64,000 nucleotides of DNA, from the NCBI GenBank assembly GCA_903893945.1, contig CAITOF010000095.1, positions 43,449 through 107,448 on the forward strand, read 5' to 3'. This document shows positions 30,406 through 41,652 of the stretch, piece after piece. The notes below the pieces were generated by a model. That model was given only the letters and a program-made list of their open reading frames with translations, made no database searches and was not told where the DNA came from. Position 1 is the first letter of the stretch. Each line of letters opens with the position of its first letter. The DNA is from an uncultured Oxalobacteraceae bacterium. GTDB lineage: Bacteria; Pseudomonadota; Gammaproteobacteria; Burkholderiales; Burkholderiaceae_D. A program made the position numbers and the translations under genes.

Positions 30406-32838
30406 CTAGAATCCACCGCCAATCTGGAAATCGAACGGCTTCTTGATGTCATATTCGGTCGCATTGATGGCATGTGCCAGACTTAATTTCAGGGGTCCCA
30501 TTGGCGACAGCCAGGAAATACCCAAGCCATACGATGATTTTACCCCGCCCCGGAAGGCTGCGCCTTCATCATAGACATTGCCGGCGTCCGTAAACACGAA
30601 CCACCGCAGCGATCGGTCGTTTCCGCCGCCAGGGAAAGGAAATTGCAATTCTGCATTCAATACCAGCCGAGACGCACCACCGGTCGACTGACCCGTCACC
30701 GGATCTTTACTTCCCAACGTGGCCGCTTCGTAGCCCCGAACCGAACCTATACCGCCGGCATACCAGTTTTTGAAGATCGGGTAAGGATTGCCATTCAGGC
30801 CGCGTCCATAGTCAATTTCACCATTGAGCGCTAATGTTGCAAAATTACCAATTAAAGGCAAATAGTATTGTCGATTATAAACAGAACGCAGGTATTTCAA
30901 GTCACCCAACACGGACAACTCGAAGTTGATACGTTGATAAGAACCAACGCTGGGCGTAATCGGACTGTCCCGGCTATCGCGCTGCCACGCCGCCGTAAAC
31001 GGGAAGGCGTTGGTTTTTGCAGTACCAGGCAATTCGTCGATGTAGGCGGGTGTGCCGGTAACCGGGTTTTCCGGCACGTAGAAAATTTTTCCATCACCGT
31101 AATCAGTTACGTATTTTTGATAACGGTAGGGGCTGCCATCCTGGGTTTCAACCACGGTGTGTTCAACACCAGCGCCAAAAAAGACTGTATCCAGTTCAGT
31201 AAACGGCACACCAAAGCGCATGTCCGTGCCCAGCGAACGCACGTTATAGTTGCCGACGCTACCCAGCGGTGCCGTGTTGGTTCGCAGATAGATTTCTTCG
31301 CTGCGGCTGATACCCACATCCGTTATGTAGGGTTCAACCCTTGACAGGGCGACGCTTCGGGCAATGGGGCTCGTGTTCACGTTGATCCCGATAGTATCGC
31401 CGCTACCGAATGCATTGCTTTTGGAAAGTCCGCCGGAAATCGTGAAATGCTGCGCCTGTGAATAGCCGGCACCCAGCGTGAAGTTACCGGTCGGATTTTC
31501 GGTCACATTCAGATTGACATCAATCTGATCGGTGCTGCCAGCGACTTCCGGCGTTTCAATGGTCACGTCCTTGAAAAATCCGAGTCGTTCCACGCGGTCG
31601 CGTGACAACTTGATTTTTTGCCCGTCATACCACGACCCTTCAAACTGGCGGAATTCACGGCGGATAACTTCATCACGTGTGGTCGTATTGCCGGCGAATC
31701 CGATTTTGCGGACATAGACCCGTTTTCCCGGGTCCAGATAAATCGTAAACGCGACTTCCTTCTTTTCCCTGTCCACGTCCGGATTCGCATTCACATTGGC
31801 AAACGCATAGCCGAAATTACCCATTCTCTCAGTAATGCGCTTGGTACTTTCAGTTAATTTGGAGGCCGAGTAAGTCTCGCCCGATTTTAACGAGATCAGC
31901 GCTTCAAATTCGGCGTCGCGACCGAACGTTTCGCCTGCCAATTTGATGTCGGTGACGGTGTACTTTTCACCTTCGGTCAGATTGATCGTGATATAGATAT
32001 CTTTTTTATCCGGCGTAATCGACACCTGAGTCGATTCGACATTCATTTCGATATAACCACGATTCTGATAGAATGATTTCAGTGTTTCCAGATCCCCGGA
32101 AAGTTTCTGTTTGGAATACTGATCCGCCTTGCTATACCAGGTAAACCAGCCGGGTGTCGTTAATTTGATCTGATCCTGCAGATCGCCATCAGAAAAAGCC
32201 TTGTTACCGATAAACGTGATTTTCTTGATACGTGCCACTTCGCCTTCATCGACGATAAAATTAATGTTAACCCGGTTGCGCTCGACAGGCGTGACGGTCG
32301 TACTGACCTGTACACCGTACAAGCCACGCGATAAATACTGGCGCTTTAATTCCTGCTCGGCCCGATCAACCGATGCCTTATCAAAAATCCGGCCTTCACC
32401 CACATTGATCTCTTTTAGGGCTTTTATCAGCACGTCCTTTTCAAATTCTTTCATCCCGGTAAATTCAACCAGAGCGACCGAGGGTCGTTCTTCCAGAACA
32501 ACCACAAGAATGTTTCCCTGCACCTCAATCTGAACGTCTTTAAAAAAACCGGTTGCGTACAATGACTTGATTGCGGCAATACTTTTCTCGTCATTAAATG
32601 TGTCGCCGACACGCACAGGCAGATAACTGAATATGGTTCCTGCTTCAGTTCTCTGAGCACCTTCAACACGGATATCTTTGACCACAAAGGGTTGAATGGC
32701 CAATGCAGATCCGCTACCCAGTAATAAACAGGCAGCAACAGCTATCAGGCGACGCGGAAATTGTGGGAAAGGAAAATACGCAGATTGTAATTTCATTGGC
32801 AAGTGTTCTTTAACAATATTCTTATTAAGTAAAGGCAA
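30406..32838 (-). CDS. bamA: Outer membrane protein assembly factor BamA
   Basis: POTRA 'FVVKDIRVEGAQRTEAGTIFSYLPVRVGDTF', barrel 'YAGGIGSVRGYEAATLG', C-terminal 'FDFQIGGGF'. Confidence 0.98.
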   Translation of the reverse strand: MPLLNKNIVKEHLPMKLQSAYFPFPQFPRRLIAVAACLLLGSGSALAIQPFVVKDIRVEGAQRTEAGTIFSYLPVRVGDTFNDEKSIAAIKSLYATGFFKDVQIEVQGNILVVVLEERPSVALVEFTGMKEFEKDVLIKALKEINVGEGRIFDKASVDRAEQELKRQYLSRGLYGVQVSTTVTPVERNRVNINFIVDEGEVARIKKITFIGNKAFSDGDLQDQIKLTTPGWFTWYSKADQYSKQKLSGDLETLKSFYQNRGYIEMNVESTQVSITPDKKDIYITINLTEGEKYTVTDIKLAGETFGRDAEFEALISLKSGETYSASKLTESTKRITERMGNFGYAFANVNANPDVDREKKEVAFTIYLDPGKRVYVRKIGFAGNTTTRDEVIRREFRQFEGSWYDGQKIKLSRDRVERLGFFKDVTIETPEVAGSTDQIDVNLNVTENPTGNFTLGAGYSQAQHFTISGGLSKSNAFGSGDTIGINVNTSPIARSVALSRVEPYITDVGISRSEEIYLRTNTAPLGSVGNYNVRSLGTDMRFGVPFTELDTVFFGAGVEHTVVETQDGSPYRYQKYVTDYGDGKIFYVPENPVTGTPAYIDELPGTAKTNAFPFTAAWQRDSRDSPITPSVGSYQRINFELSVLGDLKYLRSVYNRQYYLPLIGNFATLALNGEIDYGRGLNGNPYPIFKNWYAGGIGSVRGYEAATLGSKDPVTGQSTGGASRLVLNAELQFPFPGGGNDRSLRWFVFTDAGNVYDEGAAFRGGVKSSYGLGISWLSPMGPLKLSLAHAINATEYDIKKPFDFQIGGGF

Positions 32839-32853
32839 GGCAGAGGCGATATT

Positions 32854-34209
32854 TTAAGTTGGCAATAACCGCGCAATATCGTTAAAAAAGGCGACCACCA
32901 TCAAAAACATCAAAATTGCCAATCCGGCGCGTTGTGACAATTCCCATACACGGATCGAAACAGGTCGCCCAGTTAAAACTTCCAGCGAATAATACAACAA
33001 ATGTCCGCCATCTAATATAGGTATGGGCAGTAAATTCATCACTCCAAGGCTAATACTTATAAAAGCAAGAAAGCTGATATAGCTGATCAGGCCTGTTTTG
33101 GCGGTTTGCCCTGCATAATCTGCAATTGTCAATGGGCCAGTGATATTTTTTAATGAAACTTCACCGGTCAGCATTTTTGCCATCATTTTCAGGGTCAGCG
33201 CGCTCGTCGTCCAGGTGCGCTGCACGGCCTTGGGGATAGCACCCAGCAAACTGTCCTGATGCTTTGCAGTCTCGGGAAACGAGCTGACTTCCACCTTTAA
33301 TTTACCGACGACACCCTTGTCGGTCACTTCGGTGTCGGGTGTTACCAAAAGTTCAAGTATATCACCCGACCGGTTGACCTTAACATGCAATAACCGGCCC
33401 GAGGATGCTTTTACAATCGCAATCAGGTCCAAACTGTCCAGAACCGGCTTCCCATCAATTCCGGTGACAATATCACCTTTTTGAAAACCGGCACGAAAAG
33501 CGGGACTATCAGGCAGGAAATTACCGAGTCGCGCTTCGGAAAGCGCCAGCGCCAACCCAAGCCTGCTTAAAAAATCGCTTTCAATGTCGTCTGGCGATAT
33601 CTGATTCAGCTGCATGACCACTTGATACGGCAAATGCGTTGACGATGAAGTGAGCGTCACGACAGGGTCTTTTTTTTCTATGGCATTTTTTAATAACTCC
33701 CACCGTAACTCAGACCAGAACTGAACGGGCCTGCCATCGATCGCCGTTACAACATCATTGGCACGCAGACCCAGTCGATAGGCCTGCGACTGCACGTCAG
33801 GCTGCCGCAGTTTTGCAATGGGTTCGTCGACCCCGACCATGAAGAGTATCGAAAACAGGATGATGGCAAGAATAAAATTGGCAATCGGACCCGCGCTGAC
33901 AATCGCAATCCGCTTCCAGACCGACTGCCGGGTAAACTCCCGGTTGAGATCCTCTGAGGCAATCTGCTCACCGTCCTGCTCGCGCAAATCCAGCATTTTG
34001 ACGTAGCCACCCAGAGGCAGTGCCGCTAGGGCCCACTCCGTTTTATCTTTTCCAAGCCGGCGGGAAAATAGCACTTTTCCCATGCCAATTGAAAATCGCA
34101 ATACCTTCACGTTGCACCAACGCGCAACCCAGTAATGGCCCAATTCATGGAACACGATCAACACACCCAGCGCGAACAGGAATGCAACCAGAGTCTGAAT
34201 AAAATTCAT
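32854..34209 (-). CDS. rseP: RIP metalloprotease RseP
   Basis: '[26 protein letters not shown]', PDZ regions, '[19 protein letters not shown]'. Confidence 0.97.
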   Translation of the reverse strand: MNFIQTLVAFLFALGVLIVFHELGHYWVARWCNVKVLRFSIGMGKVLFSRRLGKDKTEWALAALPLGGYVKMLDLREQDGEQIASEDLNREFTRQSVWKRIAIVSAGPIANFILAIILFSILFMVGVDEPIAKLRQPDVQSQAYRLGLRANDVVTAIDGRPVQFWSELRWELLKNAIEKKDPVVTLTSSSTHLPYQVVMQLNQISPDDIESDFLSRLGLALALSEARLGNFLPDSPAFRAGFQKGDIVTGIDGKPVLDSLDLIAIVKASSGRLLHVKVNRSGDILELLVTPDTEVTDKGVVGKLKVEVSSFPETAKHQDSLLGAIPKAVQRTWTTSALTLKMMAKMLTGEVSLKNITGPLTIADYAGQTAKTGLISYISFLAFISISLGVMNLLPIPILDGGHLLYYSLEVLTGRPVSIRVWELSQRAGLAILMFLMVVAFFNDIARLLPT

Positions 34210-35378
34210 CTTGATTCAATAAAACGTTGGGCTGCCTCACGCGCTAACGCGTCCTGCTCCATGATACCGTCCAGATCGCTGACCGGCCGGTTCGGCACTG
34301 TATCCATGACCCGACTGATGACGTCGGGAATCATCAGAAATCCAATCTTCCGGTCCAAAAATGCCTGTACTGCCACTTCATTGGCTGCATTCATGACAGT
34401 GGGCGCGGTATCGCCGGCGCGCAGCGCGTCATAGGCGACCGCCAGACAGGGGAACCGTGTCAAATCCGGCTTACGAAAATCCAGCTGCGCTATTTTCGTC
34501 AGGTCCAGCTGATGAACCCCGGAATCAATACGCTGCGGATAAGCCAATCCGTAGGCAATAGGTATGCGCATATCCGGATTACCCATTTGGGCCAGTATCG
34601 AACCATCGATATACGACACCATCGAATGAATCACACTTTGCGGGTGAATGACAACCTCGATCTGGTCGACATGGGTTCCGAACAACCAGTGCGCTTCGAT
34701 GACTTCCAGTCCCTTGTTCATCATGGTCGCTGAATCGATCGATATTTTCTTACCCATCACCCAGTTCGGATGCGCGATTGCCTGTTCCGGCGTGACATCT
34801 TGCAGCGTACCCATTTCGCGGTTTAAAAACGGTCCGCCCGACGCGGTCAACAATATCCTGGCGATACCGTGCTGCTGCGCCTGACGATTGAAGCCGCGCG
34901 GCAAACACTGAAAAATGGCATTGTGTTCGCTGTCGATCGGCAACAGCGTGGCGCCATTTTCAATGACCGCATCCATGAACAGTTGGCCCGACATGACCAG
35001 CGCTTCCTTATTGGCCAGCAGTACTTTCTTTCCTGCCCGGGCGGCGGCCAGTGTGGGCGCCAGACCCGCCGCGCCGACTATCGCTGCCATGACCACATCA
35101 CAAACACCGACAACCTCACACAGCGCCTTTTCACCGGCAAGCACGATCGTTTTCAGATCGTGTGCTGCCAGTCGGGATCGGAGCGCCTGAGCGGCTTGTT
35201 CGGTTCCCACCACGGCAAATTGCGGTTGATAACGGATGCATTGCAAGGCAAGCTCGTTGACGCGGGTGTGCGCTGTCAGGGCCACAATGTCATAGTGGTC
35301 GCCATGTCGGGCAATCACATCCAGGGTCGAAACGCCAATTGAACCGGTCGAACCCAAAATGGTAATTTTTTGCTTCAT
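34206..35378 (-). CDS. dxr: 1-deoxy-D-xylulose-5-phosphate reductoisomerase
   Basis: '[19 protein letters not shown]', '[12 protein letters not shown]', '[14 protein letters not shown]'; start set at MKQKITIL. Confidence 0.97.
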   Translation of the reverse strand: MKQKITILGSTGSIGVSTLDVIARHGDHYDIVALTAHTRVNELALQCIRYQPQFAVVGTEQAAQALRSRLAAHDLKTIVLAGEKALCEVVGVCDVVMAAIVGAAGLAPTLAAARAGKKVLLANKEALVMSGQLFMDAVIENGATLLPIDSEHNAIFQCLPRGFNRQAQQHGIARILLTASGGPFLNREMGTLQDVTPEQAIAHPNWVMGKKISIDSATMMNKGLEVIEAHWLFGTHVDQIEVVIHPQSVIHSMVSYIDGSILAQMGNPDMRIPIAYGLAYPQRIDSGVHQLDLTKIAQLDFRKPDLTRFPCLAVAYDALRAGDTAPTVMNAANEVAVQAFLDRKIGFLMIPDVISRVMDTVPNRPVSDLDGIMEQDALAREAAQRFIESR

Positions 35379-36205
35379 CTTGCGACTTCCATAAACGAAT
35401 GAATCAGCATTGCCATGGGTAAAACAGGAATCAGTGCGTCTATGCGGTCCAGTACGCCACCATGGCCCGGCAATAACTGACTGCTGTCCTTGACCTGTGC
35501 ACGTCGTTTCAACTGCGACTCGACCAGATCGCCCAGAACACTTGCTGCCGTTAATAACGTCAGTACCAGAACCAGACCAGCCCAACCCCATTGGCGTTGC
35601 AGCGCCGCTGAAAAACTGTCTGACAGAAATGGAATCCGGGTCGTCAGTCCCGCCAGAACCAGCACGCAGAACCATCCACCGATGGCACCTTCCCAGGACT
35701 TCCCGGGTGAAATGGTCGGTGCCAATTTATGTTTGCCAAATGCCTTGCCTGAAAAATAGGCGCCAACATCGGCGATCCAGACGATCGCCATGACCGACAG
35801 CAGATAGAGGGCAGAACGGCGCTGGAATACCTCTATGGCCAGAAAGCAGCCAAGCACAGAGATGAGGTACAGCACACTATAGATTCGATTGGCAGCGGAT
35901 CGGGGCGCCGGCAGGCCAAATTTCAGCGACGGTGTGAACCGGATCACCCAGGCAAACACACCCAACACCCAAATCAGCAGTAGCTGTGTCGAGTTTCCTG
36001 TGTATACCAGCCAGACAAACAGACCGGACCACACCACGCTGGCCGGAATGATAATGTGATGACCGAACAGTCGCAGGCTTTCCCAGCTTGCTGCAAAAAA
36101 GAACAGCGCACACAACACGGTCACCGCCAGCGGGGAGCCTAGGAATAAGACCGGCAATAACACTGCCAACAGCACAATCGCCGTGATAATGCGGGTTTTT
36201 AACAT
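35375..36205 (-). CDS. cdsA: Phosphatidate cytidylyltransferase
   Basis: '[38 protein letters not shown]'. Confidence 0.96.
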   Translation of the reverse strand: MLKTRIITAIVLLAVLLPVLFLGSPLAVTVLCALFFFAASWESLRLFGHHIIIPASVVWSGLFVWLVYTGNSTQLLLIWVLGVFAWVIRFTPSLKFGLPAPRSAANRIYSVLYLISVLGCFLAIEVFQRRSALYLLSVMAIVWIADVGAYFSGKAFGKHKLAPTISPGKSWEGAIGGWFCVLVLAGLTTRIPFLSDSFSAALQRQWGWAGLVLVLTLLTAASVLGDLVESQLKRRAQVKDSSQLLPGHGGVLDRIDALIPVLPMAMLIHSFMEVAR

Positions 36206-36963
36206 TAAGGCGCCTTTTTGGAATCGAGCAGCTGCTCACTGGTTCGACCAAATCGTCGCTCGCGTTTTTGATAGGACAGAATGGCCGCTCTGAGTTCAGC
36301 ACGACCGAAATCGGGCCAAAAGGTTTCGGTAAAATAAAGCTCGGTATAGGCAAGCTGCCATAACAGAAAATTCGATATGCGCTGTTCACCGCCGGTGCGG
36401 ATGAACAGGTCCGGTTCCGGCGCATACGCCATCGACAGATAAGGTGTCAAATGCTGTTCCTCAATCTCGGTCAGCTGCGGCTGCGCGGCACGCAATCGGT
36501 TCATGGCCTGGATAATGTCCCAGCGGCCGCCATAATTGGCACAAATCGTGACGACCAGCCGGTTATTGCTGGCGGTTTTCTGTTCCGCTTCGCGGATCTT
36601 TTCCTGCAATGGCGCACTGAAACGGGATAAATCTCCCACGACTTTCAGGCAGATGTCATTGGCATGCAAACGGTTGACTTCCCGTTCCAGCGCCGTCATA
36701 AAAAGTCGCATCAAAATCGACACTTCTTCCTCGGGTCTGCGCCAGTTCTCGGAACTGAAGGCAAACAGCGTCAGATATCGAACGCCCTGCTCTATGCAGG
36801 CTTCAACCATGGTACGCACCGCTTCAACACCTTTTGAGTGGCCGGCAACACGTGGCATGTAACGCTGAGTCGCCCAGCGACCATTGCCATCCATGATGAT
36901 CGCAATATGTCTGGGAATTGCATCAACGGCAGGTATGGCAATGGTGGAACTTGAATCAATCAT
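36205..36963 (-). CDS. uppS: Polyprenyl diphosphate synthase (UppS)
   Basis: '[35 protein letters not shown]', '[14 protein letters not shown]', '[28 protein letters not shown]'. Confidence 0.97.
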   Translation of the reverse strand: MIDSSSTIAIPAVDAIPRHIAIIMDGNGRWATQRYMPRVAGHSKGVEAVRTMVEACIEQGVRYLTLFAFSSENWRRPEEEVSILMRLFMTALEREVNRLHANDICLKVVGDLSRFSAPLQEKIREAEQKTASNNRLVVTICANYGGRWDIIQAMNRLRAAQPQLTEIEEQHLTPYLSMAYAPEPDLFIRTGGEQRISNFLLWQLAYTELYFTETFWPDFGRAELRAAILSYQKRERRFGRTSEQLLDSKKAP

Positions 36964-37045
36964 GTTCGAGCGTCTGTCCTTTAAACTGGCTGATGCGAAT
37001 TCCATACACCCGATATAACGGAAACAGGTGCCGGGAATACGGGGA

Positions 37046-37606
37046 TCAGACTGTCAGCAATTCTTTTTCTTTTTCCGAGATTAACTTATCCACTTCACTG
37101 ACAAACCTGTCGGTGAGCTTTTGTACGTCATCCTGCGCGCGGCGTTCGTCATCTTCCGAACATGTTTTGTCTTTCAGCATTTTTTTATATGCTTCGTTGG
37201 CATCGCGACGAATATTGCGAATCGCAATTTTTGCATCTTCACCTTCGGTCTTGACCAGCTTCACAAATTCTTTGCGCCGTTCTTCGGTCAGTGGTGGTGT
37301 CGGTACGCGAATCAGATCGCCCTGCGTCGCCGGATTCAGTCCAAGATCGGAATCCCGGATCGCTTTTTCAATAACAGCCACCATTTTCTTTTCCCACGGC
37401 TGCACACCGATTGTTCGTGCATCGATCAAGGTTACATTGGCAACCTGAGACAACTGGGTCGGATTTCCGTAGTAATCCACCTGAACGTGATCGAGTATGC
37501 CAACGTGAGCCCGACCGGTGCGAACTTTTGCCAGATCGGCCTTGAGCGCCTCGATGGATTTCTGCATCCGCTGTTCCGTATTTTTTTTCACTTCTGTCAA
37601 AGTCAT
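37046..37606 (-). CDS. frr: Ribosome recycling factor
   Basis: '[45 protein letters not shown]'. Confidence 0.98.
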   Translation of the reverse strand: MTLTEVKKNTEQRMQKSIEALKADLAKVRTGRAHVGILDHVQVDYYGNPTQLSQVANVTLIDARTIGVQPWEKKMVAVIEKAIRDSDLGLNPATQGDLIRVPTPPLTEERRKEFVKLVKTEGEDAKIAIRNIRRDANEAYKKMLKDKTCSEDDERRAQDDVQKLTDRFVSEVDKLISEKEKELLTV

Positions 37607-37653
37607 TTGTCTCTCCTGCCTGAATAGATGTCTGCCTGATGAAAAATTACTGC

Positions 37654-38403
37654 TTAAACATGCACCAGGGTACCTTCGTCTTCACCCAGGATAACACTGC
37701 GCAGTGCACCCGGTTTGATGATGGAAAATACCTTGATGGGTAAATTGCGATCACGACATAGAGCAAATGCGGTGGCATCCATGACTTGCAACTGGCGTGA
37801 AATGGCTTCATCAAAGCTGATGGTTGTATAACGTACTGCCGTTTTATCTTTATTCGGATCGGCGGAATAAACACCATCCACCTTGGTTGCTTTCAAAACG
37901 ATCTCTGCACCAATCTCTGCGCCACGCAATGCTGCAGCCGTGTCCGTTGTGAAAAACGGGTTACCGGTTCCGGCGGCAAACACCACAACCTTGCCTTCTT
38001 CCAGATATTGCAGTGCTTTGGGTCGGACATAAGGCTCGACCACCTGCTCAATGGCAATCGCCGACATGACGCGGGCTGTAATGCCGACCTGCCTCATCGC
38101 ATCGGCAAGTGCCAGCGAATTCATGACCGTCGCCAGCATCCCCATATAATCCGCCGTCGCCCTGTCCATGCCCTGTGCACCTGGAGCCACGCCACGAAAA
38201 ATGTTTCCGCCACCAATCACAATCGCTATCTCTACACCGAGTTCCTTGATTTCTGCCACATCAGCGACCATGCGTTCAATGGTTGCACGATTAATGCCGT
38301 AGGCATCATCGCCCATTAATGCTTCCCCGGATAATTTCAGTAGTACGCGTTTGTAAGCTGATTTTTTCAAGATTTTCACTCCGCTGTGATTGACTGGTTT
38401 CAT
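37654..38403 (-). CDS. pyrH: UMP kinase
   Basis: '[21 protein letters not shown]', '[10 protein letters not shown]', '[24 protein letters not shown]'; start set near MKPVNHSG. Confidence 0.97.
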   Translation of the reverse strand: MKPVNHSGVKILKKSAYKRVLLKLSGEALMGDDAYGINRATIERMVADVAEIKELGVEIAIVIGGGNIFRGVAPGAQGMDRATADYMGMLATVMNSLALADAMRQVGITARVMSAIAIEQVVEPYVRPKALQYLEEGKVVVFAAGTGNPFFTTDTAAALRGAEIGAEIVLKATKVDGVYSADPNKDKTAVRYTTISFDEAISRQLQVMDATAFALCRDRNLPIKVFSIIKPGALRSVILGEDEGTLVHV

Positions 38404-38492
38404 TTGCATGAATTTACTGTTTTTATGTCTGGCAAATACGCATTGTACGAAAAAATTCAACAAGTCACATTTTACAGTCTGATTAAAAAAAA

Positions 38493-38508
38493 CGGGCCAT
38501 CTGGCCCG
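38493..38508 (-). terminator. Rho-independent terminator downstream of tsf
   Basis: cgggcc-atct-ggcccg hairpin; adjacent A-run is a U-tract on the minus strand. Confidence 0.8.
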
Positions 38509-38645
38509 CTGTTTTAACGACAATCAAGAATAACCAACCCGAATGGCATGCCAGCCTGAGCACGTTTTTTGCATCTGGAATCTGACAAGTTCATACGCTT
38601 TTTCCGGTTTTATTCTCAAATTTGCCGATCAGGGTAACAAAGACA

Positions 38646-39527
38646 TTACGCTTTCTGTGCAGCTGCAACCTGCGCAGCCACTTCGGCGGCAAAGTCATCC
38701 TGTTTTTTCTCAATGCCTTCACCCACGATGAACATCTTGAACGCTGAGACGGCAGATGATTCTGCTTTCAGCATCTGCTCAACAGTCTGCTTGTCATTTT
38801 TTACAAAGGGCTGGTTAAGCAGGGAGACTTCTTTCAGATACTTCTGTACAGAACCCTCAATCATTTTTGCAGCAATTTCAGCCGGCTTGCCAGATTCAGC
38901 AGCTTTCAACGTGGCCACCGAACGTTCTTTTTCAATCAGCTCGGCAGGAACTTGATCAATTGACAATGAAACTGGTTTCATTGCCGCGATATGCATCGCA
39001 ACGTCTTTGCCGACCTGATCGTTTGCACCCGAAAAATCCACAATAACGCCGATCCGTGTCCCATGCAGATAGGTACTTAATTTGGCGGCCGATTCGAAAC
39101 GCACAAAACGGCGAATCGACATATTTTCACCGATGCGGCCAATCAGGGTTGCACGCAAGCCTTCAACGGTGGTGTCACCCAGTGGCAAGGCGGACAGGGC
39201 AGCGACATCAGCCGGGTTTTTTTCTGCGACCAGTTTTGCGCAGGCATTTGCCAGAGCCAAAAATTCATCGTTTTTGGTTACAAAATCGGTTTCACAGTTA
39301 ATTTCAACTAACGCACCCACATTGCCCGCCACATGGGCGGCAATCACGCCTTCCGCCGTAATGCGGGAAGCCGCCTTGGAAGCCTTGCCGCCCAGCTTGA
39401 CACGCAAGATCTCTTCGGCACGTTCCATATTTCCTTCAGCCTCTGTCAATGCCTTTTTGCACTCCATCATCGGTGCGTCTGTCTTTGCGCGCAATTCACC
39501 TACCATCGCTGCTGTAATCGCTGCCAT
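38646..39527 (-). CDS. tsf: Elongation factor Ts
   Basis: '[38 protein letters not shown]', '[16 protein letters not shown]'. Confidence 0.98.
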   Translation of the reverse strand: MAAITAAMVGELRAKTDAPMMECKKALTEAEGNMERAEEILRVKLGGKASKAASRITAEGVIAAHVAGNVGALVEINCETDFVTKNDEFLALANACAKLVAEKNPADVAALSALPLGDTTVEGLRATLIGRIGENMSIRRFVRFESAAKLSTYLHGTRIGVIVDFSGANDQVGKDVAMHIAAMKPVSLSIDQVPAELIEKERSVATLKAAESGKPAEIAAKMIEGSVQKYLKEVSLLNQPFVKNDKQTVEQMLKAESSAVSAFKMFIVGEGIEKKQDDFAAEVAAQVAAAQKA

Positions 39528-39564
39528 TTCTACTCTCCTAATACCATTAATAGTAATCGTCTTA

Positions 39565-39592
39565 AAAAAAAGGGGCTCGCTGCCCCTTTTTG
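39565..39592 (-). terminator. Terminator/attenuator between rpsB and tsf
   Basis: aaaaaaaaggggc-tcgct-gcccctttttg hairpin with A/T runs on both sides. Confidence 0.75.
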
Positions 39593-39627
39593 CAAAGTCG
39601 TTTTATCAACAACTTCTATAGTCAAAC

Positions 39628-40377
39628 TCAAGCCTGTTCAGAAACTTCAACGAAGTCATCGCTGCCTGCCTTGACCGCTTCAATCACTTCGTTAAGCGCA
39701 TTGGCACGGCCTTCCAGAATCGCATCGGCCACGCCACGTGCATATAAGGCAATCGCTTTTGAAGAATCATCATTGCCAGGTATGATGAATTGAACGCCGT
39801 CAGGTGAATGGTTGGTATCCACCACACCGATCACAGGGATACCCAGTTTTGCGGCTTCAGTGATGGCGCCTTTATGGTAACCGACGTCGACGACGAATAT
39901 GGCATCCGGTACGCCGCCCATGTCTTTAATCCCGCCAATTGCTTTCTGCAATTTCACCATTTCGCGATCGAACATCAACGCTTCTTTTTTGCTCAATTTT
40001 TCAACAGCGCCTTCCTGTACCTGCGCTTCCATGTCTTTCAGACGCTTGATCGAGGTTTTAACGGTTTTAAAATTCGTCAACATGCCGCCCAGCCAACGCT
40101 GATCAACATAAGGCATGCCTGCGCGTTGCGCTTCAGCGGCGATCAGGTCGCGTGCCTGACGCTTGGTGCCGACCAGTAAAATCGTGCCACGGTTAGCGGC
40201 GGTCTGGCGGATGAATTTCATTGCTTCCTGGTATAAACCTATGGTTTTTTCCAGGTTAATGATGTGAATTTTGTTACGATGTCCGAAGATGTACGGTGCC
40301 ATCTTGGGATTCCAGAATCGGGTTTGGTGGCCAAAATGGACACCGGCTTCGAGCATATCACGCATAGTTACTGACAT
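39628..40377 (-). CDS. rpsB: 30S ribosomal protein S2
   Basis: '[44 protein letters not shown]'. Confidence 0.98.
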   Translation of the reverse strand: MSVTMRDMLEAGVHFGHQTRFWNPKMAPYIFGHRNKIHIINLEKTIGLYQEAMKFIRQTAANRGTILLVGTKRQARDLIAAEAQRAGMPYVDQRWLGGMLTNFKTVKTSIKRLKDMEAQVQEGAVEKLSKKEALMFDREMVKLQKAIGGIKDMGGVPDAIFVVDVGYHKGAITEAAKLGIPVIGVVDTNHSPDGVQFIIPGNDDSSKAIALYARGVADAILEGRANALNEVIEAVKAGSDDFVEVSEQA

Positions 40378-40792
40378 ATTTTTCTCCAGGGTTGAGTCTA
40401 GAATCCAGTCAGTGACCCAATGTTGTCTATTGAGCACCCTTTTCAGACCGGATTCGCGATTTAATAAATAATTACACTAAAAACTCATTTGCACTTCATG
40501 AGCCAGCGCGAGATTCTACACTAAAAAGTACCCCAAACTCAAGCCAAACCTGACCCCTGAGGGCTTCGACGGCCCGTTTTACCGGCCAAAATCCGAATTA
40601 CCCGACCATTTCGCCCGGAAACGCCATGCACGGGACCGCCATTGTTAAACAAAAATCAATATTTGGCGTGGTAACCCTGGAGTCGTGGCGCGCCGATTCA
40701 GGTTCGCTGACGTTGCAAATAGACTATAATTTCGCTCTGCATCCGGTTCGGCACCCCCCATATTAACTCCACCTTGTTTAAAATATAACCAC

Positions 40793-41608
40793 ATGAGCTC
40801 TATTACCATTAAAACAGACGATGACATCAAAGGCATGCGCATCGCAGGCCGTTTGGGCTCCGAGGTACTTGATTACATCACCCCCTTTGTGACTGCCGGC
40901 ATCACCACCGGCGAACTTGATCGCCTGTGTCACGAGTACATGATCAACATCCAGGGCACCATACCTGCCCCGCTGAATTATTGCCCGCCCGGCTACACAC
41001 CCTTTCCCAAAGCGATCTGCACGTCCGTCAACGATGTGGTCTGTCATGGCATTCCCGGCGACAAAATGCTGAAAAACGGCGACGTGGTCAACCTCGATAT
41101 TACGGTCATCAAAGACGGCTACCACGGTGATACCAGTCGCATGTTTTTTATCGGTGAGCCCTCCATCATGGCGCGGCGACTTTCAACCATCACGTTTGAA
41201 TGCATGTGGTTAGGCATTTCCAAAGTGAGGCCCGGCGGTTATCTGGGCGATATCGGCCACGTCATACAGCAATATGCTGAAAAAGCCGGCTATAGCGTGG
41301 TTCGTGAATTCTGCGGACATGGCATCGGAAAGATCTTTCACGAAGAGCCGCAAATTCTTCATTATGGCCGGCAAGGGACACTGGCTGAAATGAAACCCGG
41401 CATGATTTTTACCATCGAGCCGATGATCAACGCAGGACGCAAAGAAATCCGTGAAATGCCGGATGGATGGACCATCAAAACCCGCGACCGGAGCCTGTCT
41501 GCGCAATGGGAACATACCGTGCTGGTCACCGACACGGGCTATGAAGTACTGACCATGTCCGCCGGCGCACCACCACCACCGGAGCTCATCAAGGCCAACG
41601 CAGCGTAA
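40793..41608 (+). CDS. map: Type I methionine aminopeptidase
   Basis: 'IKGMRIAGRLGSEVLDYI', 'NDVVCHGIPGDKMLKNGDVVNLDITVIKDGYHGDTSRMF', 'GHGIGKIFHEEPQILHYG'. Confidence 0.97.
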   Translation: MSSITIKTDDDIKGMRIAGRLGSEVLDYITPFVTAGITTGELDRLCHEYMINIQGTIPAPLNYCPPGYTPFPKAICTSVNDVVCHGIPGDKMLKNGDVVNLDITVIKDGYHGDTSRMFFIGEPSIMARRLSTITFECMWLGISKVRPGGYLGDIGHVIQQYAEKAGYSVVREFCGHGIGKIFHEEPQILHYGRQGTLAEMKPGMIFTIEPMINAGRKEIREMPDGWTIKTRDRSLSAQWEHTVLVTDTGYEVLTMSAGAPPPPELIKANAA

Positions 41609-41652
41609 ATGCCTGCCGCACGACAGAAATTCACTTTTAAAGTCAATCGCGT